Assembly (NCBI GenBank): GCA_902787555.1
Contig: CADAGO010000004.1
Span: forward strand, 62,001 to 126,000
Length of the DNA: 64,000 nt
Direction: 5' to 3'
Source of the DNA: an uncultured Bacteroidales bacterium
GTDB lineage: Bacteria > Bacteroidota > Bacteroidia > Bacteroidales > Bacteroidaceae
Shown: in pieces, positions 1 through 8,843 of the stretch
How the letters are laid out: every line of letters begins with the position of its first letter
How positions within the stretch are numbered: the first letter of the stretch is position 1
Made by a program: the position numbers and the translations under genes
The notes under the pieces: generated by a model
Told to the model about the DNA's origin: nothing
The model's database searches: none
What the model saw: the letters and a program-made list of their open reading frames with translations, nothing else

Positions 1-1296
1 GTCCTGTGCCTCCATCGATATCATGTCGCCCTTACGGCGAGTCACCATATCAATCATCTTGCTTGAGAACTCCTGTGGTACGTTGATGGTCAGTTCCTCA
101 ATTGGTTCACACTTCACACCATTGATTTCCTTATAAATAACCTGAGGCTGGCCTACTTGCAACTCATAGCCCTCGCGACGCATGGTCTCGATGAGTACGG
201 AGAGGTGTAACACACCACGTCCGCTGACAATCCACTGATCAGTAGTTCCTTCCTTCTGCTCAACACGCAGGGCGAGGTTCTTTTCCAGCTCGCGTTGCAG
301 ACGGTCGTGGATATGACGGCTGGTGCAGAACTTACCTTCCTTTCCAAACATCGGAGAGTTATTGATGGTGAAGAGCATGCTCATCGTTGGTTCGTCGATA
401 GAGATCGTTGGTAGTGCTTCTGGTGTTTCGAAGTCGCAGATGGTATCGCCGATTTCGAAGTTCGACAGACCGATCACTGCACAGATATCGCCACTTTCTA
501 CGGCCTCTGTTGCCCTGTGCCCCATTCCTTCGAACGTATGTAATTCTTTAATCTTTGTCTTTTCCATCGAACCGTCACGATGACAGATGGTGATGTTCTG
601 ACCTGAGCGAAGTGTTCCACGATGTACGCGCCCCACTGCAATTCGTCCTGTATAGGTTGAATAGTCGAGCGAAGTAATCAACATCTGAGGAGTTCCCTCC
701 AGACGCTGTGGAGCAGGAATGGTGTTCAGAATGGTATCCATCAGATAGGTGATGTCGCCAGTTGGGGTCTTCCAGTCCTCACCCATCCATCCTTGCTTGG
801 CTGAACCATATACTACTGGGAAGTCCAGTTGCTCCTCAGTGGCATTCAGCGAACACATCAAGTCGAACACCATCTCGTACACCTCTTCAGGGCGACAGTT
901 TGGTTTGTCCACTTTGTTCACCACCACTACGGGTTTCAGACCGATCTCCAATGCTTTCTGCAGCACAAATCGTGTTTGAGGCATTGGACCTTCAAAAGCA
1001 TCCACCAACAGAATGCAGCCGTCTGCCATGTTCAGCACACGCTCCACCTCACCTCCGAAGTCGCTGTGTCCCGGGGTATCTATCACATTGATTTTTGTGT
1101 TCTTGTAGATAATCGACACGTTCTTCGACAGGATGGTGATACCACGTTCTCGTTCCAATTCATTATTGTCCAGAATCAGTTCACCTGTCTGCTGGTTCTC
1201 TCTGAACAGATTACCAGCCATCAACATCTTGTCCACCAACGTTGTCTTACCATGGTCAACGTGTGCGATAATTGCAATATTTCTGATGTCTTGCAT
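1..1296 (-). CDS. typA: GTP-binding ribosome-associated protein TypA/BipA (partial, C-terminus outside window)
   Basis: The first 432 codons of a translational GTPase of about 600 residues are present; the 3' end runs off the window at base 1. The ATG at 1296 gives [19 protein letters not shown], with the G1 P-loop at residues 11-19. ERGITI (G2), DTPGHSDF (G3) and NKVDKP (G4) follow in order, then domain II and the start of the domain V region. TypA binds the 70S ribosome and helps 50S assembly and stress adaptation. It is distinguished from EF-G and LepA by the [14 protein letters not shown] stretch after G3. A TAnnTTTG box lies 36 bases upstream. Identification is firm; the C-terminal TypA-specific domain cannot be checked here. 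Confidence 0.96.
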   Translation of the reverse strand, partial: MQDIRNIAIIAHVDHGKTTLVDKMLMAGNLFRENQQTGELILDNNELERERGITILSKNVSIIYKNTKINVIDTPGHSDFGGEVERVLNMADGCILLVDAFEGPMPQTRFVLQKALEIGLKPVVVVNKVDKPNCRPEEVYEMVFDLMCSLNATEEQLDFPVVYGSAKQGWMGEDWKTPTGDITYLMDTILNTIPAPQRLEGTPQMLITSLDYSTYTGRIAVGRVHRGTLRSGQNITICHRDGSMEKTKIKELHTFEGMGHRATEAVESGDICAVIGLSNFEIGDTICDFETPEALPTISIDEPTMSMLFTINNSPMFGKEGKFCTSRHIHDRLQRELEKNLALRVEQKEGTTDQWIVSGRGVLHLSVLIETMRREGYELQVGQPQVIYKEINGVKCEPIEELTINVPQEFSSKMIDMVTRRKGDMISMEAQD

Positions 1297-1331
1297 ATCC
1301 TATATATTACTTTTTACCTTGAAATCGGGTG

Positions 1332-1339
1332 CAAAGGTA
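1332..1339 (-). promoter_or_regulatory. Bacteroidetes -7 box for typA
   Basis: On the minus strand this reads TACCTTTG, matching the TAnnTTTG -7 element of the Bacteroidetes primary sigma factor, 36 bases before the typA ATG. The -33 box is not obvious in the T-rich DNA behind it. Confidence 0.65.
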
Positions 1340-1413
1340 CGATTTTTTTTTCAATCTATTATAATAATAGTTCTTTTTTCACTTTACACTTTTCTCTTTT
1401 CACTTTTTTTCCC

Positions 1414-1421
1414 TAACTTTG
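1414..1421 (+). promoter_or_regulatory. Bacteroidetes -7 box for the SpoU methyltransferase
   Basis: TAACTTTG lies 18 bases before the ATG at 1439, at the end of a TTCACTTT-rich tract (about 1375-1410). The short distance means a nearly leaderless transcript. Confidence 0.65.
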
Positions 1422-1438
1422 CGCAGAATTATTATTCA

Positions 1439-2257
1439 ATGGAAAACGTGATAACCAGCGTGCAGAATCCACGCATCAAACAATTGCTGGCTTTGCAGCA
1501 GAAGTCTTCCGAACGCAGGAAGGCTGGTCTGTTTGTGGTTGAAGGACAACGTGAACTCCAACATTGTATCGATGCCGGCCTTCAGATTGATACAGTATTC
1601 TGTTGTGAAGAGATGGCTCCCCAGCTGTCAATTGTTGATTTCATGTCCTCCACCCTTGAGGGGGGAGTTAGAGGGGGGCTTGTTATAGTTAATCCCTATG
1701 TCTATGAGAAGATAGCCTATCGAGGAAGTACAGAAGGTGTCATTGCTTTAGTAAATACTCCCAACAGGACGCTTGACGACTTGGCAATAGCAAAGAAATC
1801 CGGATTGTATATAGTTTTGGAACGTGTAGAGAAGCCGGGTAATTTGGGCGCAGTCCTTCGTAGTGCCGATGCAGCAGGAGTAGATGCTGTGATTGTATGT
1901 GATCCGCTTACAGACTTATATAATCCCAACCTCATACGCAGTTCTATCGGAGCTATCTTCACTGTACCTACTGTGTCCTGTACCAGTGAAGACTGCATTG
2001 CATGGCTAAAACATCATCACATACAGATACTCACAGCCCAGTTGCAGGACTCGTCTTTATATTACGAAACCGATATGACTTGCCCAACAGCTATTGTTAT
2101 GGGAACAGAATCCACAGGACTTACTCCTGTCTGGCGCGAAGCTGCTGATGCCCATATCCGCATCCCCATGTTGGGACAACTCGACTCTCTTAATGTATCT
2201 GTCAGTGCTGCTATCTTAATGTATGAAGCAGTACGCCAGCGGCAGAAAGACAAATAA
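1439..2257 (+). CDS. TrmH/SpoU-family RNA 2'-O-methyltransferase
   Basis: A 272-residue SPOUT-class methyltransferase that would transfer a methyl group from S-adenosylmethionine to a ribose 2'-OH in rRNA or tRNA. The N-terminal substrate-binding half (FVVEGQREL near residue 37) is followed by the knot domain: motif 1 ERVEKPGNLGAVLRSADA at 128-145, motif 2 GTESTGLT at 222-229, motif 3 IPMLGQLDSLNVSVSAA from 242. The ATG at 1439 is chosen because the promoter at 1414 precedes it; an open frame further upstream is non-coding. Codons about 70-83 (SSTLEGGVRGG) are encoded by a copy of the dispersed GC-rich palindrome, so the interdomain linker seems to be repeat-derived. The exact target nucleotide cannot be told from sequence. 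Confidence 0.92.
   Translation: MENVITSVQNPRIKQLLALQQKSSERRKAGLFVVEGQRELQHCIDAGLQIDTVFCCEEMAPQLSIVDFMSSTLEGGVRGGLVIVNPYVYEKIAYRGSTEGVIALVNTPNRTLDDLAIAKKSGLYIVLERVEKPGNLGAVLRSADAAGVDAVIVCDPLTDLYNPNLIRSSIGAIFTVPTVSCTSEDCIAWLKHHHIQILTAQLQDSSLYYETDMTCPTAIVMGTESTGLTPVWREAADAHIRIPMLGQLDSLNVSVSAAILMYEAVRQRQKDK
1646..1686 (+). repeat. Short copy of the GC-rich palindromic element inside a coding region
   Basis: CCACCCTTGAGGGGGGAG followed by TTAGAGGGGGGCTTG matches the half-element found at 13477, 20646, 21826, 48040 and 48721. It is read in frame within the methyltransferase gene and adds about 13 residues without a stop. Confidence 0.7.
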
Positions 2258-2284
2258 AAAATGCAGGCAAAACCTGCATTTTTT
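2256..2284. terminator. Bidirectional intrinsic terminator
   Basis: The stem AAAAAATGCAGG / CCTGCATTTTTT around a CAAAA loop starts at the stop codon of the methyltransferase gene and ends just before the convergent GH95 gene. The A-run and T-run let it work on both strands. Confidence 0.85.
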
Positions 2285-2291
2285 GATTCTG

Positions 2292-4907
2292 TTACTTCAC
2301 CCACACTTTTTCTCCATCCACGATATTCAATCCCTTTTGGAGAGAATTGATTTGCTGCCCCTGAATGTTGTAAATAAATTTACTATTTGATGATTTACTA
2401 TCTACAATCGCCTCAATCCCTGTTCCTATCAACCCGATGAGGTAGTCCTTACCTGCTTCAGTCTGGAGGTCGTACTCATACACTTTCTTGACAGTAGCTT
2501 TGGGGGCTGTCCCAATGGATTTGGAAACAAGTGGATTCTTTACCTCGGCTGGTGCAAACAACGGGTTAGGACATGGACCTGATGCAGGTACGAGTCCTTC
2601 TCCTTCGAGCTGTACATAAGAACGCAGACGGATGGTACCTCCAATCGTGGAGTGAATCTTGGCTGTGGTGAGTTTGGCTTTCTCCCATTCCATATCGACC
2701 ACGAATCCCCCTCGGGCACGAAGTCCGCTGACACTACCTGTTGTCCAGTTTGTAGGGATGGCGGGTAATAGATGGACTGCTCCGTCGTGACTTTGCAGCA
2801 TCATCTCAGCGATACCTGCTGTGGCTCCGAAGTTACCATCAATCTGGAAAGGCGGATGGGCATCGAAGAGGTTAGGGAAGGTGCGCCCGTTGGGATACTG
2901 ACCTGTTGCATCTTCAGAAGGGAGCAGTTTCAGCATATTCCTCAAGATGGTAAAGGCATGTGTTCCATTGAGCATACGTGCCCAGAAACAGATTTTCCAT
3001 CCTAAGCTCCATCCTGTGGCTTCGTCACCTCGCTGGGTAAGTGTGGTTTGTGCGGCTGCAAAGAGTTCTGGATGAGTGTACGGACTAATCTGATTGGAAG
3101 GGTAGAGGCCGTAGAGGTGAGAGATGTGCCGATGTTGATTATTGGGATCGTCACCATCGATGAGCCATTCCTGTAACTGTTTGTATTTACCAATCTGCAT
3201 GGGTGGCAACTGGACAATCGCTTCCTTCAAGGTGTCCTGATAGGCTACGTCCACATTCAGTATCTGAGCTGCTTGGAGGGTATTGGACAATGCGTCGAAG
3301 GCAATCTGATTGTCCATCGTACAGCCTGCTGTGATAGGGGTTGACTTGCCTGAAGGTCCTTGCTCAGGACTGACGGATGGCACAACGACAAGCCAGTTGT
3401 TGTACTTGGGATGTGGCTGCATGTAGTCGAGGTAGAAGTCTGCAGTCCCCTTGATAATGGGATACCATTCAGCCAGGAACTCACGGTCGCCAGTGAAGAG
3501 ATAATGTTGCCACAGATGTGTGGCGAGCCAAGCTCCACCATTGGGATACATACCCCAAAATGCTCCATCGACAGGTCCGGCAATGCGCCACAGGTCGGTG
3601 TTGTGGTGAGCCATCCATCCATCACATCCATACATCTGGCGGGCAGTGATTGCTCCTGTCTCACTGAGGTCGCGAATCATGTCGAACAGCGGACCATTGG
3701 TCTCTTGTAGGTTGCACACCTCGGCTGGCCAGTAGTTCATCTCGGCATTGATATTGATGGTGTACTTGCTATCCCAAGGGGCATCACGCTTATCGTTCCA
3801 TACGCCTTGCAGGTTGGCGGGCTGGCCTCCTGGCTGGGAGGACGAAATCAGCAGGTAGCGTCCGTAGTTAAAGAGAAGTGCTACCATCCCATAGTCACTG
3901 CTACCGCTAAACGCATTTAGACGCTTGTCTGTTGTCAGATCTTTGTTCTTGGTAGAAGGCAGGAAGAGGTGTACACGGTTGTACTGAGCTTGATAGGCCT
4001 CAATATGTCGTTGCAGTAATTCGTCATAGCTGTACTGCATGGCATTAGCCAGCGTTGCTTCATTTCGCTTGGTGGCACTTCCTTTCGTGTTGTTGTATTT
4101 TTTGTAGTTCGTGGCTGCTGAGATATAGACATTGACATACGAACCTTTGAGCACTCGGATGCCGCGTTTGTTGTTGGACGTATAGCTGAGCACACGTCCG
4201 TCGCTCTCAACATAGTATGAGCATTCCGCTTTTAATGCTGCTGAGATACCCTCATGAGCTACGCCGCTGATGGTCATCTTCACATTATTGGACTTACCCG
4301 TATAAGAGGTGGTGAAGTCGCAATCATGGCTGATGGTAAAGCTAAGTGAGTCTCCATCGGATTGGATGCGATAGATGATGATACTATCAGCCAGTGATGC
4401 AAAGGCTGTACGGATGTAGTGAGTAGAATCAGCGGTGAATGTCTCTGTCGCAACTGCTGTGCGGAGATCCAACTCACGATAATAGTCCTTCACGGCTGTT
4501 GCCTTGTAGCTGGTAAAGTTGAACTTCAGACTGCCAAGGCTGAGGTAACGTTGTCCGTGCGGACCCTTAACAAACTGCTGGTTGATGATGGTTTCCGCTT
4601 CACTTTCCTTTCCGTTAAAGATGAGGTTGCGTACCTGGTCAAGGTAGTTGATGGAGGTCTTGCTATTGTTGTTGTGAGGCCCTCCACTCCAAAAGGTTTC
4701 TTCGTTGAGCTGGAGTTGGGCTGTTGTCGTACCACCATAGACCATACCTCCAAGGCGTGAATTGCCAATAGGTAGCGCTTCGAGCCAGATGGAAGCCGGC
4801 TTGTTATACCAAAGGCGCTCTGTATTGTCGTCCTGTGCAGAGAGCCTGAAACAGCATGCCGTAAACAGTAAACAGTAAACTATAAACTTTAAACTAAATC
4901 TGTTCAT
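2292..4907 (-). CDS. Secreted GH95 glycosidase (alpha-L-fucosidase or alpha-L-galactosidase)
   Basis: An 871-residue exported enzyme. A signal peptide ends near residue 25 (RLSAQDD). The GH95 N-terminal sandwich starts at [18 protein letters not shown]. The catalytic (alpha/alpha)6 barrel shows [12 protein letters not shown] (about 383-397), SPEQGPS (about 510-518) and [15 protein letters not shown] (about 686-700), which hold the Asn pair, the Glu acid and the Asp of the family mechanism. A short tail (YNIQGQQ to KKVWVK type) ends the protein. The family covers alpha-L-fucosidases and alpha-L-galactosidases; next to GH30 and GH43, removal of L-galactose or L-fucose caps from xylan side chains is the best guess. 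The start overlaps the GH43 stop by 4 bp (ATGA), so translation is probably coupled. Confidence 0.93.
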   Translation of the reverse strand: MNRFSLKFIVYCLLFTACCFRLSAQDDNTERLWYNKPASIWLEALPIGNSRLGGMVYGGTTTAQLQLNEETFWSGGPHNNNSKTSINYLDQVRNLIFNGKESEAETIINQQFVKGPHGQRYLSLGSLKFNFTSYKATAVKDYYRELDLRTAVATETFTADSTHYIRTAFASLADSIIIYRIQSDGDSLSFTISHDCDFTTSYTGKSNNVKMTISGVAHEGISAALKAECSYYVESDGRVLSYTSNNKRGIRVLKGSYVNVYISAATNYKKYNNTKGSATKRNEATLANAMQYSYDELLQRHIEAYQAQYNRVHLFLPSTKNKDLTTDKRLNAFSGSSDYGMVALLFNYGRYLLISSSQPGGQPANLQGVWNDKRDAPWDSKYTININAEMNYWPAEVCNLQETNGPLFDMIRDLSETGAITARQMYGCDGWMAHHNTDLWRIAGPVDGAFWGMYPNGGAWLATHLWQHYLFTGDREFLAEWYPIIKGTADFYLDYMQPHPKYNNWLVVVPSVSPEQGPSGKSTPITAGCTMDNQIAFDALSNTLQAAQILNVDVAYQDTLKEAIVQLPPMQIGKYKQLQEWLIDGDDPNNQHRHISHLYGLYPSNQISPYTHPELFAAAQTTLTQRGDEATGWSLGWKICFWARMLNGTHAFTILRNMLKLLPSEDATGQYPNGRTFPNLFDAHPPFQIDGNFGATAGIAEMMLQSHDGAVHLLPAIPTNWTTGSVSGLRARGGFVVDMEWEKAKLTTAKIHSTIGGTIRLRSYVQLEGEGLVPASGPCPNPLFAPAEVKNPLVSKSIGTAPKATVKKVYEYDLQTEAGKDYLIGLIGTGIEAIVDSKSSNSKFIYNIQGQQINSLQKGLNIVDGEKVWVK
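2378..2401 (-). repeat. AATAGTAAAT-type dispersed repeat within the GH95 C-terminal linker
   Basis: On the minus strand two ATAGTAAAT blocks flank a CATC core. The 24 bases differ at one position from 60643-60666 and resemble 13171-13195 and 54024-54047. Here the repeat is translated as part of the linker (DSKSSNSKF) before the C-terminal tail. Confidence 0.6.
4861..4900 (-). repeat. GTTTAC/GTTTAT tract encoding the GH95 signal peptide
   Basis: Read on the minus strand, the unit AGTTTA / GTTTAC / TGTTTAC repeats several times and is translated as the start of the GH95 signal peptide (about residues 3-16). Related tracts are non-coding at 47180-47241 and 61951-62040. Confidence 0.55.
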
Positions 4908-6670
4908 CGTATCATTACCTTTTTTCCATCGATGAGGTAAATACCCTTCTTCTGACTAATAACCTGCATAGTTTTACCTGTCAGATCATAAACATGTGAG
5001 GTGCCCTTAGGGTCGTTTGCCTTAATATTCTCGATATCATCAGGAAGGTTTTCAATAAATTGCCAACTATCAAACTGGACGTTATTGGCTTCAGTAAATA
5101 CAAAGAAGACGTTCCTGACACCTGAAAACTTCGTGGAATCAAGATCTAATGTAAAGTCTGTGAAGTTTGTTGCAGAGAATTCCAAAGTGGCTGATGCTCT
5201 AGATGTTCTGTTAATTAAACGAATCTCCAGTTTTCCAGTACCCTTGGCTCTAAGAATAAATGATTTGGCTCCGTTTGCCCCGAACCTTACTTTCCGGACA
5301 GAAGTCCATGATCCAGGTGCCATTTTGACATAAAGGTTTTCAGAGGCATCGTTGCCGAGTGTGTTTTTGGCGGGTACGGTTTTGATGTTTTTGAAGTCGT
5401 CGTACATCACGCCACCTGCGGATGCCATGGTTTCGGCTTGTTGTAGTTGGTATGGGTCTAGGTTTTTGAGTTGTGTAACTCCTGTTAGGTTGAGTGTGAC
5501 GGGGTTGATGGTTGCTGTTGGTTCGCTGACAGTTGCTCTATTTACGCAGATGGAGCGGTAATCGCCAGCACTGGAGTTGACTGCACCTCCTTTTTTCATT
5601 GCATCCAATAGGACACTTCCGTGGTCATGGTAGATGTGATAGTAGTTCCCTTGGTATTTTTGTAGGTGTGAATGGTTATTGCCTGCTACTCCTGGCCCGT
5701 AATAGTTTTTATATGTCCATGAGTCGGGGTCCAAAGGCGAGTCGCTTACCATATAGCACATGGTACCTCCTCCTGGCATGTTAGATTTGATGCCATGTTC
5801 GCTTTTGTATGTATTCCATTCGGATTGGTTTCTTCCCCAGTGGGAACAGTAGGTGAAGACGTACTTTCCATTGATGACGTTTAGTTCATTTGCTTCGAAA
5901 TGGTAGGGAGCGGGTATCTTTACGGCAGCGCCATCAAGAGCTGTCATTGAGGGTTTTAGTTTTGCGATACGTGCGTTGTCGGGAAGGAGTGCTCCGTTGT
6001 CGTTAAGTCCTCCAAATGCAATCCATCCTGTTCCGTTTTCATCGATGACGACTCCTGGGTCGAAATTGGCTGAGGTACCTTGTCGGAAGGCTCCTGGGGT
6101 GTCGTAATGAATCATTAATTGTTTTAGAGGTGATGTCCATGGTCCTATGGGTGAGTTTGCTTTCAGTACTCCGATGCCGTGGCTGCTATTGCAGAAGTAG
6201 AGGAAGAATTCATCGGTTCCGTTGGCTGTCGTACGCCATGTGACTGATGGTGCCCATGAGACTCCATAGCTTTTGTACCATGGGCTTGTGCCCCAGGAAC
6301 TACAGATTTTTTTTGTGTCGATAGTTCCATGAAATGTCCAGTTGACCATGTCGTCGGTTGAGAATACTACGATTGATTTGATATTACCGTAGGAGTTATC
6401 GCCTTTTTTCCCGTTGGCAATAAATTCCTGATGGTCGTTTGTTCCGTAAACATACATGCGTCCGTTGTATTCTAGCGCTGTTGGGTCTGCGCAAAATACA
6501 CTAGCACTAATTGGGTTACCGTTTGATGCTCCTTTGTAGTCTGGAGCGATTTCCTGTGCCATTATGGCAATAGATGGAAAAAACGTCATCAGCAGCGTAA
6601 GTGCTCTAGTATATAAAGGATGATTTGATACGTTTTTAAGCATAGCTCGTATTCTTTTTATGGTTCTCAC
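4904..6670 (-). CDS. Secreted GH43 arabinofuranosidase/xylosidase with CBM6-like module
   Basis: A 588-residue exported glycosidase. After a signal peptide ([19 protein letters not shown]) comes a five-bladed GH43 domain: the base Asp in [17 protein letters not shown], the pKa-tuning Asp in [12 protein letters not shown], and the acid Glu in [14 protein letters not shown]. Residues about 400-545 look like a CBM6 beta-sandwich (QLQQAETMA to NVQFDSWQF), and the last 30 residues are the common tail ending GKKVMIR. The layout resembles arabinoxylan arabinofuranohydrolases. The listed start is a GTG overlapping the GH30 stop (GTGA); an ATG at 6643 would leave a cleaner signal peptide. The substrate is inferred from the neighbours. 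Confidence 0.9.
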   Translation of the reverse strand: MRTIKRIRAMLKNVSNHPLYTRALTLLMTFFPSIAIMAQEIAPDYKGASNGNPISASVFCADPTALEYNGRMYVYGTNDHQEFIANGKKGDNSYGNIKSIVVFSTDDMVNWTFHGTIDTKKICSSWGTSPWYKSYGVSWAPSVTWRTTANGTDEFFLYFCNSSHGIGVLKANSPIGPWTSPLKQLMIHYDTPGAFRQGTSANFDPGVVIDENGTGWIAFGGLNDNGALLPDNARIAKLKPSMTALDGAAVKIPAPYHFEANELNVINGKYVFTYCSHWGRNQSEWNTYKSEHGIKSNMPGGGTMCYMVSDSPLDPDSWTYKNYYGPGVAGNNHSHLQKYQGNYYHIYHDHGSVLLDAMKKGGAVNSSAGDYRSICVNRATVSEPTATINPVTLNLTGVTQLKNLDPYQLQQAETMASAGGVMYDDFKNIKTVPAKNTLGNDASENLYVKMAPGSWTSVRKVRFGANGAKSFILRAKGTGKLEIRLINRTSRASATLEFSATNFTDFTLDLDSTKFSGVRNVFFVFTEANNVQFDSWQFIENLPDDIENIKANDPKGTSHVYDLTGKTMQVISQKKGIYLIDGKKVMIR

Positions 6671-8178
6671 TTTATCAATACTTTTTTGCCATTCATGATG
6701 TAGATACCCTTATGCAGTTGTCCATTGGCCATTAACTGCTGTCCATTGAGGCTGTAGATTGCTCCTGCCTTATCGTTAAGGTTACTGTCAGCGTTAAGGT
6801 TTTCAATGGCTGTGTCATCCTCCCTGTTAATCATGAAGATATAGGTATTCAGACTACGTGCAGGCATATCGACCGTGATATCTTTGGTAGGTTCGTCGAT
6901 GGCAATCGGACTCTCTTGGCATAGATTTGCGGTCTCGTTGCCAGTTGACAGCAGGTGAACTCCGCTTTTCACCTCGATAGGCAATCTTAGTCTAAGGCTG
7001 TAGCCAGTCTTCGTCGTATCGATAGCCATCACGATGAGGGAGTCACCTTTGATGTATGCTGAGTATTCTTGAGCTGCTTCTGCGCCCGAGGTCATATCGC
7101 GTGAGGTCACTAATCGAGTGGATCCTGTGACATGTTTAGCGAAGTGAGAAAGAACGAAGGCGCGAGGCAACAGCGTATTTTTCTTGTTGGCGGTACCGTA
7201 TTGTGACTCACCTGTACCAATGAATGCCCAATGAGCACGCATGTACCAGTAGATGTATCCAGTGCATCCGGCTAGCATACACTCGTTCAACTCCTCAGCA
7301 AAGAGTAACTGCTCGTGCCAGTTGGGCAGACGATTGCCGATGTTATCGGTTGATGAGTGTTCTGTCATCCAAACCTCCTTGCCGTATTTGGCGGCGAGAA
7401 CAGCTGAATTCTTCATATAGTTGAGGGGTGCATGGCCGTAGAGGTGTCCAGCCACGATATCAATCTGCTTGCGACATGTGGTATCGCGCATGAGCGGATC
7501 GGTATAGTTCTGTGTGAAGCCTAAGCTTTCACCACTGATAAGCCGTACTCCAGGATAGGTCTTACGGTCGAGCATGTAGGCATAGTTCTTGACAAGTTTT
7601 ACGAGGTCTTGCGGATCGTAGAGACAGCCTGAGTAGTCCACCCACCAGTCAGGTTCGTTCTGAATGGATACAGCGTCAACGGTCACACCTTTCGACTTCA
7701 TATACTTCAGGTAAGAGTTGAGCCATGGGAAGAACTTCTCATAGCAGTCTTCGCGCAACTTACCGCGCTGATTGCCCTGTCTATCTGAATTTCCGCCTTG
7801 TGCCGTTCCGTTGGTCTTGTATTCACCTGGTGGTGACCAAGGTGTGCCGAAGACAATACCGCCGCGTTGCTTGACAATCTTGGCAGAAGGTACACATCCT
7901 TGCCAGTTGTAGTTGCTCCAACTTGCATTGTCGTCGCCCCTGAAACTGGGTGATATCTCCATGCGCATGATGTTCAGTCCGATCTTCGACTGACGGCCAT
8001 AAAGCAATTGCACGGGCTTGGTGTCAGTTCCGTATGGATTCATGGCTCCGTCGCAACAGGCTGCGCCAAAGCCTGTGATGGTTTGCTTGGTGTCATTCTT
8101 CACCAACAAAACAATTGTTGCAGCTTGGGAAACAGTAGCGGCAACCAATACAATCATTGCAATGATAATCTTTTTCAT
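6667..8178 (-). CDS. Secreted GH30 endo-xylanase (GH30_8-like)
   Basis: A 503-residue enzyme with a clear signal peptide (MKKIIIAMIVLVAATVSQA). The (beta/alpha)8 barrel carries QTITGFGAA, the acid/base Glu in VSIQNEPDWW and the nucleophile Glu in EVWMTEHSS, then YIYWYMRAHWAFIG and an all-beta domain (about 380-455). The order and wording fit GH30_8 glucuronoxylanases, which cut xylan next to glucuronosyl branches; whether the Arg that reads the glucuronate is kept cannot be settled by eye. The C-terminus has the shared tail ([22 protein letters not shown]). It is first in the operon, followed by overlapping GH43 and GH95 genes. Confidence 0.92.
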   Translation of the reverse strand: MKKIIIAMIVLVAATVSQAATIVLLVKNDTKQTITGFGAACCDGAMNPYGTDTKPVQLLYGRQSKIGLNIMRMEISPSFRGDDNASWSNYNWQGCVPSAKIVKQRGGIVFGTPWSPPGEYKTNGTAQGGNSDRQGNQRGKLREDCYEKFFPWLNSYLKYMKSKGVTVDAVSIQNEPDWWVDYSGCLYDPQDLVKLVKNYAYMLDRKTYPGVRLISGESLGFTQNYTDPLMRDTTCRKQIDIVAGHLYGHAPLNYMKNSAVLAAKYGKEVWMTEHSSTDNIGNRLPNWHEQLLFAEELNECMLAGCTGYIYWYMRAHWAFIGTGESQYGTANKKNTLLPRAFVLSHFAKHVTGSTRLVTSRDMTSGAEAAQEYSAYIKGDSLIVMAIDTTKTGYSLRLRLPIEVKSGVHLLSTGNETANLCQESPIAIDEPTKDITVDMPARSLNTYIFMINREDDTAIENLNADSNLNDKAGAIYSLNGQQLMANGQLHKGIYIMNGKKVLIK

Positions 8179-8248
8179 GATGTTATTAGTTTTTAGTAAA
8201 AAAGTGTCTGTTCGTTTTTATTCTAATTCGTTTTTAACGTTTCGGTTG

Positions 8249-8256
8249 CAAAGATA
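8249..8256 (-). promoter_or_regulatory. -7 box for the GH30-GH43-GH95 operon
   Basis: The minus strand reads TATCTTTG, 71 bases before the GH30 ATG at 8178. It is the only good TAnnTTTG match ahead of the operon; no activator site is recognisable. Confidence 0.6.
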
Positions 8257-8399
8257 CAAAAAATTAAGAAATAAGTATTAAGAGTTAAGAATTAAAAGAT
8301 AAGAATGATGCGGTAAAAGTACATAAATACTACTATTTTTACTTTTTACATTTCACTTTTATCTTCTTTTCTGATTCTTGCAATCATAAGGGGTAACAT

Positions 8400-8690
8400 T
8401 TATTTCTTCTTGAAATAGTCGTTGTATATCTTGATGCCGAATACGATACAGCTACATGTCGTTGTCACCAGATTTGTCAGTACCAGCGACCACAACACTT
8501 CTGGTTCGTGCAGCAAGCCTTGTAACATAAATGCCAGACCGCCAACCCCCATCATCAGAAAGGCAGGAAGGGCTATTCCATCTGTGTTTCGTGTGCGGAT
8601 TGTTTCTATGGCTTGTGGCAAATATCCCAGTATCATTCCGATGCTGGCTACCCATCCGCAAATCTCGTAAATCATTCCTTGTTCCATCAT
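8400..8690 (-). CDS. SemiSWEET-type sugar transporter
   Basis: A 96-residue protein with three predicted membrane helices (about 8-28, 40-60, 65-86) and the PQ-loop signature GYLPQ in helix 1. SemiSWEETs are half-size SWEET proteins that dimerise to form a channel-like carrier for mono- or disaccharides across the inner membrane. It sits between the xylanase operon and the GH5-GH43 gene with its own promoter, so uptake of released sugars is plausible, but homologues also occur outside carbohydrate loci. The ATG at 8690 is followed by a second ATG; either would serve. Confidence 0.85.
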   Translation of the reverse strand: MMEQGMIYEICGWVASIGMILGYLPQAIETIRTRNTDGIALPAFLMMGVGGLAFMLQGLLHEPEVLWSLVLTNLVTTTCSCIVFGIKIYNDYFKKK

Positions 8691-8714
8691 AATACGTTAC
8701 GTTTTCTTTCACTG

Positions 8715-8722
8715 CAAAGATA
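8715..8722 (-). promoter_or_regulatory. -7 box for the SemiSWEET gene
   Basis: The minus strand reads TATCTTTG, 25 bases upstream of the ATG at 8690. Confidence 0.6.
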
Positions 8723-8805
8723 CGCAAAAAAAAGGAAAAACGACGAGAGAAGAGCAAAAAAAGAACTATTTCTCAATTCTTTATACTTTATTCTTAATTA
8801 TTTTG

Positions 8806-8813
8806 TACCTTTG
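8806..8813 (+). promoter_or_regulatory. -7 box for the GH5-GH43 gene
   Basis: TACCTTTG follows an AT-rich stretch (TTCTTAATTATTTTG) and lies 31 bases before the ATG at 8844. It is transcribed away from the SemiSWEET promoter 84 bp to the left. Confidence 0.65.
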
Positions 8814-8843
8814 TAGCGTCAAAACTAAACTTACATCATTATT

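Noticed and set aside
829..1416. Plus-strand coding frame over the typA region
   Set aside because: It is the complement of clear TypA sequence and shows no protein-like motifs.
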